Positions 51,757-59,927 of a stretch of DNA of 64,000 bases are shown here, in pieces. The position numbers and the translations under genes are program-made. The DNA is from JADLHS01 sp964553795 (lineage in GTDB: Bacteria; Verrucomicrobiota; Verrucomicrobiia; Limisphaerales; JADLHS01). The first letter of the stretch is position 1. Each line of letters opens with the position of its first letter. Under the pieces are notes generated by a model that worked only from the letters and a program-made list of their open reading frames with translations, ran no database searches and was not told the origin of the DNA. The DNA is taken from positions 1 to 64,000 of the forward strand of contig CAZKMR010000006.1 of assembly GCA_964553795.1 (NCBI GenBank), written 5' to 3'.

Positions 51757-53225
51757 GGTTCAGGATGAGCATCAGTCAACGGCGGCGGATCGCGATGGAA
51801 CAAGCGCCGCCACCACGGGTCACGACGAATCGGATGCGCCAGCGGCATCTTGAATTCCACGCGACATCCGGCGTCCGGCGCGGAAAAAATCTGACATGCC
51901 CCGCCCATTTCGGCGAGCCGCTGCTGCATGTTATTCAAGCCGTTGCCTTCGGTCGTCTCCGTCACATCGAAGCCGCGCCCATTGTCTTCCACGATGACGA
52001 TTACCTGATCGCGCTCGCGCTGAATGCGCAGGAACAGTTCGGTGGCGCCGGAGTATTTTGCCGCGTTATTCAACGCCTCTTTCACCGCCAGGAACAAGCT
52101 GCGTCGCACTGGCAAATCAAACGCCGTGGACGGCATGTCCATTTGCACATCGAGGCGACATCGAATGGTTGTGCTACCCAGAAAGCCTTGGGCGTACTTG
52201 CACAAGTAGCTGGTGAAGTCGCGCAACGTGTCGCGTTTGGAATTCACGGCCCACAATACTTCTTCGAGCGAACGGGAAACGGTGCGGGCTTTTTCCGAAA
52301 GCTGATTCAACCGCTCGCGCGCGGCCGAACCATCGGGAAATTCGGTTTGCGCGACTTCGCCTTGCAACACCAATTGTGTCAGACCCGCGCCGAGGTCGTC
52401 GTGAATGTCGCGCGCGATCAACGTGCGTTCGCGTGCCAACAACTTTTGCGCTCGCGTCTGCACCGCCAGTTTGGCCGCGAGGCGCAAGCTGACGGTTAGC
52501 GCGATCGTGGCCACACCGAGCAAGAGCGTAAGAAACCAACCGGTCTGCCAGAACCGCAATACCTCCAGTCGCAGTGGCGGCGGCGTCACGATGCTCACCG
52601 GGTCGAGCCACCAGGGAAATTGCCCGAGCACACCCACTTCCTGCGCGGAGGGCCAATTCGGATCGGCGGTCTTGCGTCGGGTCCAGCGTCGCACGTCATT
52701 CGGCACGACCTGCCAGGATTTATCGGAACGCAGTTCAAACCGCCGTCCGTCCATGAATTCCACGTTCAGCCCGAGAATCAAACCTCCCTCCAACCCGTCG
52801 TTCAGCGCTTCCACCGCCAGCACGTGTTGTCCCGGTCCGAGCAACCACGTTACGTCGTAGTCGGTTAGACTGCGCCAGTTGCCGCCCTGCCCGATCTCGC
52901 GGCCATCGAGGTAAACGCGATACAAATCATCGGCGGTGAGCCGCAGATTGGCTTTTCGCACCGGATATGCCCCGGGCAAGGTGAACGAACGCCACAGGCG
53001 ACACTCCTGTTTGTCCGCGAAGTTGGTCGTCCAAATCCAGCGACCAATATCGAGTTTGGCTTCGGCGCGGGCGGATTCGAGCGTCGGCTGCGCGACGCTG
53101 GCCGGACCGCGGCCGCGTGTTTCCGGGGCGGCAGTGGTGGCGCAGGTGATGATCCCACTGACCGCGAAACAACACAACCTCCATCGCAGACCACGGCGGA
53201 AAGAGTGAAGCAACGGACGGAACAT
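51753..53225 (-). CDS. NarL-partner histidine kinase with glycosidase-like extracellular sensor
   Basis: This 490-residue protein has a signal or anchor helix (about 12-32), a periplasmic domain (about 55-220), a membrane helix (about 232-252) and a HisKA_3 kinase: His in TLIARDIHDDLGAGLTQLVL, then VKEALNNAAKYSGA, EDNGRGFDV and GNGLNNMQQRL. The sensor opens with GRWIWTTNFADKQECRLWRS and continues with LRLTADDLYRVYLDGREIGQ, YDVTWLLGPGQHVLAVEALN. This is the beta-sandwich pattern found at the N-terminus of alpha-L-rhamnosidases and other glycosidases. A carbohydrate-like ligand is therefore a reasonable guess, supported by the neighbouring polysaccharide-related exported proteins. Confidence 0.88.
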   Translation of the reverse strand: MFRPLLHSFRRGLRWRLCCFAVSGIITCATTAAPETRGRGPASVAQPTLESARAEAKLDIGRWIWTTNFADKQECRLWRSFTLPGAYPVRKANLRLTADDLYRVYLDGREIGQGGNWRSLTDYDVTWLLGPGQHVLAVEALNDGLEGGLILGLNVEFMDGRRFELRSDKSWQVVPNDVRRWTRRKTADPNWPSAQEVGVLGQFPWWLDPVSIVTPPPLRLEVLRFWQTGWFLTLLLGVATIALTVSLRLAAKLAVQTRAQKLLARERTLIARDIHDDLGAGLTQLVLQGEVAQTEFPDGSAARERLNQLSEKARTVSRSLEEVLWAVNSKRDTLRDFTSYLCKYAQGFLGSTTIRCRLDVQMDMPSTAFDLPVRRSLFLAVKEALNNAAKYSGATELFLRIQRERDQVIVIVEDNGRGFDVTETTEGNGLNNMQQRLAEMGGACQIFSAPDAGCRVEFKMPLAHPIRRDPWWRRLFHRDPPPLTDAHPEP

Positions 53226-53354
53226 GGTGATGATTTGGGTGGGGGAAAACTAACAATGCCGCCACGCTCCGCCAAGCACCCAAACGGGTGAGCCACCGGT
53301 CACCGTGCTTATGCCTCGCGGCCCGGACCAAAGACTCACGTCACGATGCAAAAC

Positions 53355-53388
53355 AAAAGCCGGGCGAAGATTGCCTCGCCCGGCTTTT
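53355..53388 (-). terminator. intrinsic terminator after ilvB
   Basis: AAAAGCCGGGCGA and TCGCCCGGCTTTT form a 13-bp stem over an 8-nt loop; it starts 18 bp beyond the ilvB stop in the minus direction. Confidence 0.88.
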
Positions 53389-53405
53389 CGTCGGATCAAA
53401 TGTAA

Positions 53406-55301
53406 CTACTTTAACTTCCAGATCATGTCCGCCACCGTCTTGCCGGCGGGGATGAACGGAATCACGTGTTCGCTGTAAGGCACAATGACGTCGAGCACGT
53501 AGGGTTCATCGGCATCCAGCAGGCGTTGAATCGCGGCGCGAAGGTCTTTCTTGTACATCACGCGTTCGCATTTCACGTTGAATGAATTGCAGACGCGCAC
53601 GTAATCGGGATAAACCTGCGCGCGATTCTCGGGGTTGCCGAGATACGTGTGACCGCGGTTGCCGGCGTAGAAATTATCTTCCCACTGCACCACCATGCCG
53701 AGGTGTTGGTTGTTCAGAATAATTGCTTTCGCAGCGATCTTCTCAACGTGCGCGGTGGCGAGTTCCTGAATGTTCATCAGGAACGAACCGTCGCCGTCGA
53801 TGTCGATCACCTGCTTGTCAGGATGCGCGACCTTCACACCGATAGCGGCGGGATAACCGTAGCCCATCGAACCGAGACCGAGGCTGCTCACGAACTGGCG
53901 CGGGAATTTGTATTTAAACCATTGCGCGGCCCACATCTGATGCTGCCCCACGCCGGTGGTGATATACGCGTCGCCCTTGGTCAACTCATACAATGTTTCG
54001 ATGACCATCTGCTGGATAATGCATTGGTCCTCGTTGCCTTTGAGATGGTCTTTCATGTGATCGCTGTTCGCGATCTCGGCGGTGATGCCGTAGGCAAACG
54101 GCGCTTTCTGCTTCCACTCTTCAATCTGCGCGAGCCAGGACTCGTGCTTCTTGTTGAGCGGACGCTTGGCGATCATCTTGTTCAAGCGCGTCAACGCGTC
54201 TTTGATGTCGCCGACCACGGGCAAATGAGCCTTGCGATTCTTGTTTAACTCCGACGCATCAATGTCCACGTGAACGATCGTGCCGGTCTTGCAAAACTCG
54301 TCGAACTTGCCGGTCACGCGATCGTCGAATCGCACGCCGAACGCGAGTAACAAATCCGCGCCATCTTTCAACTTCACCATGGGATCGTTGAAGGTTTTGC
54401 GCTTCTCGTATTCGCCGTTCACCGCCCAGTTGGCAACCGCCGAACCGTGCATGCCCAGCCAGCGCAACGACAGCGGATGCGTTTCCGGAAAACCGCCCAA
54501 ACCCATCAACGTCGTCGTCACCGGAATGTTGCACGCTTCAGCAAACTTTTTGAGTTCCGCTGCTGCGCCGCTGGTGATAATGCCGCCGCCGCAATACAAA
54601 ACCGGACGTTCCGCCTTCTCAATCAATCCAATGATCTCGTTCAACGCGAGTTCATCCGCCTTCAACTCCGGTTGCTTGTATCCGCGCAGCCCTTTCTTGA
54701 TCTGCTCGAGCGTCGGCCAGACGGGTTGTGCTTTGGCTTGTTGCACGTCCTTCGGAAAATCAATCACCACCGGACCGGGGCGACCCGATTGCGCGATGTA
54801 AAACGCTTCCTTCACGATGCGCGGAATGTCGTTGATGTCCGTGACGAGATAGCTGTGCTTCACGATGGGCAACGTCACGCCGATCATGTCGGTTTCTTGA
54901 AACGCGCCGCGCCCGATCATTGCTTGCGTCACTTGACCCGTGATGGCGACGAGCGGACAGGAATCCATATAGGCGTCGGCGATGGCGGTGACGAGATTCG
55001 TCGCGCCCGGGCCGCTCGTGCCCATGCACACGCCGGCTTTGCCAGTCACGCGGGCATAACCTTCCGCGGCGAATGAACCGCCCTGTTCATGGCGCGGCAG
55101 GATGGTGCGAATCTTGGATTTGGTGAGCGACTGATGGATTTCCATGCTCGCGCCGCCGGGATAGGCAAAAATTACTTCCACACCTTCGCGTTCGAGCGCT
55201 TCGACAAAAATGTCGCGGCCAAACTTGGCCTGGCCGACTTCGTTGCGCTTGGAGGCGGTTTTCGTGGCTTTCGCTTTCGCGGTTTCAGTGGTTTTGCTCA
55301 T
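53406..55301 (-). CDS. ilvB: acetolactate synthase large subunit
   Basis: This 631-residue ThDP enzyme carries the catalytic Glu region VIFAYPGGASMEIHQSL, the FAD/substrate region GYARVTGKAGVCMGTSGPGA, and the ThDP-Mg motif DGDGSFLMNIQELATAHVEK. It condenses two pyruvates, or pyruvate and 2-oxobutyrate, at the head of valine, leucine and isoleucine synthesis. A Lys/Ala/Thr-rich N-terminal extension of about 25 residues precedes the catalytic fold. No small regulatory subunit gene (ilvN/ilvH) follows; a terminator does. Upstream lies a leader peptide and terminator, so attenuation by branched-chain amino acids is expected. Confidence 0.96.
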   Translation of the reverse strand: MSKTTETAKAKATKTASKRNEVGQAKFGRDIFVEALEREGVEVIFAYPGGASMEIHQSLTKSKIRTILPRHEQGGSFAAEGYARVTGKAGVCMGTSGPGATNLVTAIADAYMDSCPLVAITGQVTQAMIGRGAFQETDMIGVTLPIVKHSYLVTDINDIPRIVKEAFYIAQSGRPGPVVIDFPKDVQQAKAQPVWPTLEQIKKGLRGYKQPELKADELALNEIIGLIEKAERPVLYCGGGIITSGAAAELKKFAEACNIPVTTTLMGLGGFPETHPLSLRWLGMHGSAVANWAVNGEYEKRKTFNDPMVKLKDGADLLLAFGVRFDDRVTGKFDEFCKTGTIVHVDIDASELNKNRKAHLPVVGDIKDALTRLNKMIAKRPLNKKHESWLAQIEEWKQKAPFAYGITAEIANSDHMKDHLKGNEDQCIIQQMVIETLYELTKGDAYITTGVGQHQMWAAQWFKYKFPRQFVSSLGLGSMGYGYPAAIGVKVAHPDKQVIDIDGDGSFLMNIQELATAHVEKIAAKAIILNNQHLGMVVQWEDNFYAGNRGHTYLGNPENRAQVYPDYVRVCNSFNVKCERVMYKKDLRAAIQRLLDADEPYVLDVIVPYSEHVIPFIPAGKTVADMIWKLK

Positions 55302-55339
55302 ACTTTCTTAGTGTTTGGACCGGGTTGGTCGCGGGCAAC

Positions 55340-55371
55340 AAAAAACCCACGACCGTTTCCAGCCGTGGGTT
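55340..55371 (-). terminator. leader terminator (attenuator) before ilvB
   Basis: On the minus strand AACCCACG and CGTGGGTT form a stem over a 12-nt loop, followed by a run of T (A at 55340-55345 on the plus strand). It stands 39 bp before the ilvB start and 16 bp after the leader-peptide stop, the geometry of a translation-coupled attenuator. Confidence 0.8.
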
Positions 55372-55386
55372 CTTGTTAAAATCTTT

Positions 55387-55461
55387 TCAATTTCGACAAG
55401 CACCGACGGCCTCGCTTACTACGAGGACTACCAGCGCTACTTGTCGAAGCAAACCATTCAT
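55387..55461 (-). CDS. ilvB leader peptide (branched-chain attenuator peptide)
   Basis: This 24-codon frame begins at ATG 55461 and ends at TGA 55387. Ten of its 24 residues are Val or Leu, with residues 8-15 reading VALVVLVV, and Val again at 19. Such runs occur in IvbL, IlvL and LeuL leader peptides, where ribosome stalling on scarce charged tRNA prevents the downstream terminator from forming. The terminator at 55340-55371 follows at the expected place. The sequence CCTCG...CGAGG overlaps the Val/Leu codons and could be part of the alternative pairing. The ribosome-binding site is weak. Confidence 0.78.
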   Translation of the reverse strand: MNGLLRQVALVVLVVSEAVGACRN

Positions 55462-55584
55462 TGCGGCAAAACCGTAGCTAAACGGCTGCCAAATGGTCAA
55501 GTCTTGATTCCGCAGTTTGACAGGCAAATCTTGGCGAATCCTGCTCAAGTTCTGCCAAACGCTTTGAACCCAGTGGCTAACGCC

Positions 55585-56913
55585 TCAAGCGATACTCTTC
55601 ATCACACGTGCGGCAGTCTGCACAGTTTGTTCGATGTCCTTCTCGCTGTGCGCCGTAGAAATGAAGCCCGCCTCGAATTGTGACGGTGCCAAATACACCC
55701 CCGCCTCCAACATGCCGTGGAAGAACTTCTTGAAACGTTCGCGATCCGATTTCATCGCATCGGCTAGATTCCACACCGGTTCGCTGGTGAAGTAACCACA
55801 GAACATCGAGCCACAGCGATTGAACGTGACGGACAACCCGGCGGATTTGGCGGCATCGCGCATCCCGATTTCGAGTTGCGCGCCGAGGGTTTCAAGTCGT
55901 TGGTAGGGACAGCGCGCTGCACTGTCCGGACGCCGCAGCGCGGCGTCTCTACCCACGCATAATTCCTCCAGATTCGCCAGCCCCGCCGCCATCGCGAGCG
56001 GATTGCCGCTGAGCGTGCCGGCTTGATAAACCGGCCCGAGCGGCGCGAGATAATCCATAATCTCTGCGCGTCCGCCAAACGCCCCCACCGGCAAACCACC
56101 GCCAATGATCTTCCCGAACGTCGAAAGATCCGGCGTGATACCAAATCGCTCCTGCGCTCCACCTGGCGCCAGGCGAAAACCGGTCATCACTTCGTCAAAG
56201 ATTAACAATGCGCCGTTCGCCTCTGTGATCTCGCGGAGGAATTCCAACCAGCCCGGTTTCGGAATGAACAATCCCGCATTGCCCGCGACCGGCTCGACGA
56301 TGATGCACGCGATCTGATCTTTGTTCGCCGCGAAAGCCGCCTTGAGCGGTTCAGTTTCGTTGTACGGCAAAACCAAGGTGTGCTTCGCAAAATCCGCCGG
56401 CACGCCCGCGCTGTCGGGATTGCCAAACGTCAGCGCACCTGAACCCGCTTTGACCAACAACGAATCCGCGTGCCCATGATAACATCCGTCGAACTTGATG
56501 ATTTTGTCGCGCTTCGTGAAACCACGCGCCAACCGAATGGCACTCATGCACGCTTCCGTGCCGGAATTGGTCATGCGGACCTTCTGCACGCTGGGCACGA
56601 GTTGGCAGATGCGTTGCGCCATCGTGACTTCGTGCGGGTTGGGAATGCCGAAACTCGTGCCGAAATCTGCGGCGGCTTTCACAGCGGCGATGATTTTGGG
56701 ATGCGCGTGCCCGAGAATGGCCGGCCCCCAGGTGCCGACGTAATCAATGTAGTCGTTGCCATCCACGTCAGTGACGCGACAGCCGCTGGCCTTGTGAACA
56801 AAGAACGGCTTCCCGCCAACCGCGCGAAAAGCGCGCACGGGAGAATTAACGCCGCCCGGAATACAGTTAAGCGCCTCGTTAAAGAGCGCCTCAGATTTAA
56901 CCCGCGAAATCAT
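55585..56913 (-). CDS. hemL: glutamate-1-semialdehyde 2,1-aminomutase
   Basis: This 442-residue PLP enzyme makes 5-aminolevulinate from glutamate-1-semialdehyde in the C5 tetrapyrrole route. Motifs: NSPVRAFRAVGGKPFFVHKA, DVDGNDYIDYVGTWGPAILG, MTNSGTEACMSAIRLARGFT, YHGHADSLLVKAGSGALTFG, DEVMTGFRLAPGG and the PLP-lysine segment LSTFGKIIGGGLPVGAFGGR. One stretch is odd: after LANLEEL the protein reads CVGRDAALRRPDSAARCPY before QRLETLG. That is about 15-17 residues more than the family has at this point and is the translation of a palindromic repeat. The reading frame stays open, so the enzyme may still work. Confidence 0.95.
   Translation of the reverse strand: MISRVKSEALFNEALNCIPGGVNSPVRAFRAVGGKPFFVHKASGCRVTDVDGNDYIDYVGTWGPAILGHAHPKIIAAVKAAADFGTSFGIPNPHEVTMAQRICQLVPSVQKVRMTNSGTEACMSAIRLARGFTKRDKIIKFDGCYHGHADSLLVKAGSGALTFGNPDSAGVPADFAKHTLVLPYNETEPLKAAFAANKDQIACIIVEPVAGNAGLFIPKPGWLEFLREITEANGALLIFDEVMTGFRLAPGGAQERFGITPDLSTFGKIIGGGLPVGAFGGRAEIMDYLAPLGPVYQAGTLSGNPLAMAAGLANLEELCVGRDAALRRPDSAARCPYQRLETLGAQLEIGMRDAAKSAGLSVTFNRCGSMFCGYFTSEPVWNLADAMKSDRERFKKFFHGMLEAGVYLAPSQFEAGFISTAHSEKDIEQTVQTAARVMKSIA
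55902..55953. repeat. palindromic REP-like element inserted in frame inside hemL
   Basis: The 52-bp stretch begins GGTAGGGACAGCGCGCTG and ends GCGGCGTCTCTACC. The outer 19-nt arms match with three mismatches. Two inner hairpins are visible on the minus strand: GACGCCGC/GCGGCGTC and GGACAG/CTGTCC. The ends resemble those of the palindrome at 37425-37499. Confidence 0.75.
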
Positions 56914-57018
56914 GACCGCAGGATAGCGGTGGCTGGCGTTGGCTCACAATATTGAAGGTGTGAGGCGACCATAATCTACCCTCTTGACGCGGATTAGAAT
57001 GCTGTCAGAGTCGCGCCC

Positions 57019-58471
57019 GTGAAAACTATCTCGGGTGTGGCGCTGGCCTTGGGTTTAATCGTACATCAGGCGAACGGCTTCGCTTTGCTCGGGCCTTACG
57101 AGGATTGGATGCAACGCACGAATGGCTTTCGTTATTTCACGGACATTGGCGGGCCAATGAATCTCGGCGAGGAATATCGGTGGAACGTTCCGGTCTTAAC
57201 TTATGCGTTTGACCAGTCGTTCCTGGATTTCTTTGGTTCGAATGGTGTTGCTGCCGTAGAGCAGGCGCTGGCCATCTTGAATTCCTTGCCGCCCGCCTCC
57301 CAACTCGAGCCGACCCACTATCCGGCCGAATCCCTTCAGGTGAATCATCTCGCTCAAGCTTTGGGATACACCGACGTCAAATCAAGAACCCTGCAATTGC
57401 TGCTGGAACAGTTGGGATTGGCCGAGCCCACGCGCCATGTTTTTTGCCTGCATAGTTTTGGTTTCAACGGCGGCGTGCTGCAACCGCTCGTGCTGAACCG
57501 GAATTTTGACCCAGTGGATTTTTCTCCCACTAACGCGGTGAACAACACGGAGTATGCTTACGGTATTTCCGTTTTCACGAATGGGACGCAAATCTCAGCC
57601 CTCGCCAATTGGTTTCCAACTGATCCGCTGGATGTCCCGCAATCGGCCGTAGCCGATGGAGCATTAGCGCCAGGCAGCTATTACTCAGGCTTGACCCGCG
57701 ATGACGTGGGCGGCTTGCGATACTTGTTGCGCACCAACAACGTCAATGCGGAAGTCCTGTTGCCGGGTGTTTACGGTATCGGCCCGAATGCCGGGAATTA
57801 TGTCAACCAGGCGCCGCGCCTAGGCGTGGATAAAATCACCTTCGTGCGGCGCAACTACGACAGTTTGACCGGTCACTTCTTCACTCCCTACACCAACCAC
57901 TTTACAGACCGCTATCTTAGCAACAATAGCGTGGTGGAACAGCAACTGGAACGCACCAGCACCCGTCCCGATTTTCTCTTTGCCGCCGGCGATCCCGGGC
58001 ACAACGTTTACGGCTATCCGTTCGTAGCCCGTACTGCAACGAGTTTGGTGGCACAGCGGTATGCCGGGTGCGAGCGGCCCGGGCCTCATTCAGCCGCCGG
58101 TCATCTTCACGTTTGCCAAGACTGGGCCCACGATTCAAACCTACGACTACATGCCGGAGGGCTACCTCGAACTGAACAATTCGCGCTGGGGTTCGTTCGA
58201 TCAGTCCACCAATGCGCCAATTTCCTATCCACAAGGCGCGGGTGCTGACAGCGGTCTGACGATTCGCTTGCAACTGTGGAATGGCAGCGACGCGATCAGT
58301 GCCTTCGAATGGCACATTCCTCCGGCGGCGGGCGCAACCGTGGGGCTGGAAACTTCAACCAACCTGCTGCATTGGACTCCCATCACTTATCTCCTCAATG
58401 AGGGATTGACGGTGCAGTGGTTACATTCCAGTTCCGCAGGGCAAAGGTACTTCCGCGTGACGCCGCAATAA
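57019..58471 (+). pseudogene. exported protein of unknown function, frameshifted near 58030-58060
   Basis: The first frame starts at 57019 with a signal peptide (MKTISGVALALGLIVHQANG) and holds until about residue 340 (GHNVYGYPFVARTATS), after which its residues stop looking like protein. A second frame, open to 58471, continues with SGPGLIQPPVIFTFAKTGPT, YMPEGYLELNNSRWGSFDQS and a C-terminal domain VGLETSTNLLHWTPITYLL...YFRVTPQ like those of other exported proteins here. A single-base indel near 58030-58060 joins them into one protein of about 480 residues. LNSLPPAS and DVGGLRYLLRTNN resemble matrixin-like exported proteins, but no HExxH zinc site is present. Sequencing error or true decay cannot be told apart. 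Confidence 0.65.
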
Positions 58472-59920
58472 TCACGGCTTCACCGGCACGGCATTGACTT
58501 CAACGGCCTGGCTTTCGCCGAAGCGAGCGCGACCTTCAATGAAGGAATTCTGAAGCAATAACGGAAATTGCGGCGGCGCTTTAGTGGCGTCGATTTTCAG
58601 CAGCGAATTCTTGTAATCCAGTTGCGCAGCAGCCAGCGCGTCATTGGTGGGCACGAAATTCCAACTGAACACGACGTGCTGATTCAGCGAGCGGTTCGTG
58701 CCTTCGACGCGATAGAAGTAAAAATTCTCTGCGGACGGTTTGGTCGCCGTGGCGGTGGCGTCGGCCAGTTTGGGGGCTTGAAAGCGGGCGCGATTGTCGA
58801 AGGACTGAGAGAGCTGCCGTTCCTTCTGCGTGAGGACTTGTTTGTAGAAGGTGTTTTCCTCGTCCACCACGCCTTTGTAAATCGAACCGTCGCCATCCAC
58901 GACGCGCAGATCCCGGCCTTGTTGTTGAATCTGAAAATTGTTCAGCACAGGAAGCGGAGCTGCGCGGTACGCTTGCGCTGCTTTTTTCCGCGCCAACTGC
59001 TCCGGGCTGACATTTGAGAACGCCTGAGAATTCAGCACCGTCAGGGTCTCCTCCAGCCCGCCACCACGCGGCAGATAGGATTGCGCATCCTGTGATTCAT
59101 TCGCGACCGTGGTCGGGGTGAGTGTGCGCGCGCCGAGCGCTTCAGAGCGAGTAGCGTTTGCGAATGAACTCCCCCCCGGCTGGGGATTTAAGGTGGTCGC
59201 TTCGGCGGTTGTGCTGCTGGCGCGGCCCTGGGTTGATTCGGGCGGGCGAGCGGGTTGTGCACGGGTGGCGGCGAGTCCCAAAGAACGCTGATTCAAGGGC
59301 TGGGACACCGCTTCATCGGCGGTAAGCTTGGCCTTGCTTTCCCCTTTCGAATCGGGCGGGAGGGTGCGGTGCGCCGCGAGCTCGGGCGCGGCGGGCACGG
59401 ATTCCGGTGCGTTCGCGCGGTCGGAAATTTCGCCAGCAGTCCGCGAGAAGGTGGCGGTGGAGCCGTTGGTAACAGCTTCGGAAGCGGGACGGAAATTCCC
59501 GCCGCCACTGGAATCCAGCTGGGCCAGCGTGTTCATTTCGGCTTCGGCTGGTATGGCGGCTGGGGTTGATGCGGCGGGCGCGACACTCATGGCGAGGGGA
59601 TTGCGCGATTTTTCGAGCGCAATATTTTGCGCGAGATTCATCGAGTCGCCTGCTTGGTCGCCGGGCCAGAAGACTCCGGCGGCGACAATGCCGAGCACGA
59701 TGAAAATACCGAGGGCGAAGACCCAACGGCGCGTGAGGTTATTCCAGAACTCCGCCCAAGCCGAGGCCTGTGTAGCGTTTGTTCTTGGATGCTGACGCGC
59801 CACTTCGGCTTGCAACAGCCGGCGGTTCGCAGGATGTAATTCGGGCGGCGCACCGGCTTCGTCGTGCCGCTTTTGGGCGGCGCGGCGGAGCAGTTTTTCA
59901 ATGGGCCGTTCGTCGTTCAT
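58472..59920 (-). CDS. large single-pass membrane protein paired with an ECF sigma factor
   Basis: This 482-residue protein has a short cytoplasmic N-terminus (IEKLLRRAAQKRHDEAGAPP, ELHPANRRLLQAEVARQHP), one membrane helix (about 68-88), a low-complexity Ala/Ser/Pro periplasmic region (about 100-280) and a folded C-terminal domain (about 310-482) with LRVVDGDGSIYKGVVDEENT and FYFYRVEGTNRSLNQHVVFS. It starts 7 bp downstream of the ECF sigma stop. The topology fits an anti-sigma or signal-transducing partner, but no known anti-sigma motif is visible. The extracellular domain is not recognised. Its stop is directly adjacent to the stop of the convergent frameshifted gene. Confidence 0.75.
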   Translation of the reverse strand: MNDERPIEKLLRRAAQKRHDEAGAPPELHPANRRLLQAEVARQHPRTNATQASAWAEFWNNLTRRWVFALGIFIVLGIVAAGVFWPGDQAGDSMNLAQNIALEKSRNPLAMSVAPAASTPAAIPAEAEMNTLAQLDSSGGGNFRPASEAVTNGSTATFSRTAGEISDRANAPESVPAAPELAAHRTLPPDSKGESKAKLTADEAVSQPLNQRSLGLAATRAQPARPPESTQGRASSTTAEATTLNPQPGGSSFANATRSEALGARTLTPTTVANESQDAQSYLPRGGGLEETLTVLNSQAFSNVSPEQLARKKAAQAYRAAPLPVLNNFQIQQQGRDLRVVDGDGSIYKGVVDEENTFYKQVLTQKERQLSQSFDNRARFQAPKLADATATATKPSAENFYFYRVEGTNRSLNQHVVFSWNFVPTNDALAAAQLDYKNSLLKIDATKAPPQFPLLLQNSFIEGRARFGESQAVEVNAVPVKP

Positions 59921-59927
59921 TAGGTCG

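Noticed and set aside
55315..55683. Plus-strand frame of 122 codons across the ilvB leader
   Set aside because: It overlaps the attenuator and the hemL end, has no recognisable domain or ribosome site, and is explained by the leader on the other strand.
58061..58471. Separate 136-codon gene starting at 58061
   Set aside because: It has no signal peptide of its own and continues the 57019 protein in another frame, so it is treated as the frameshifted end.
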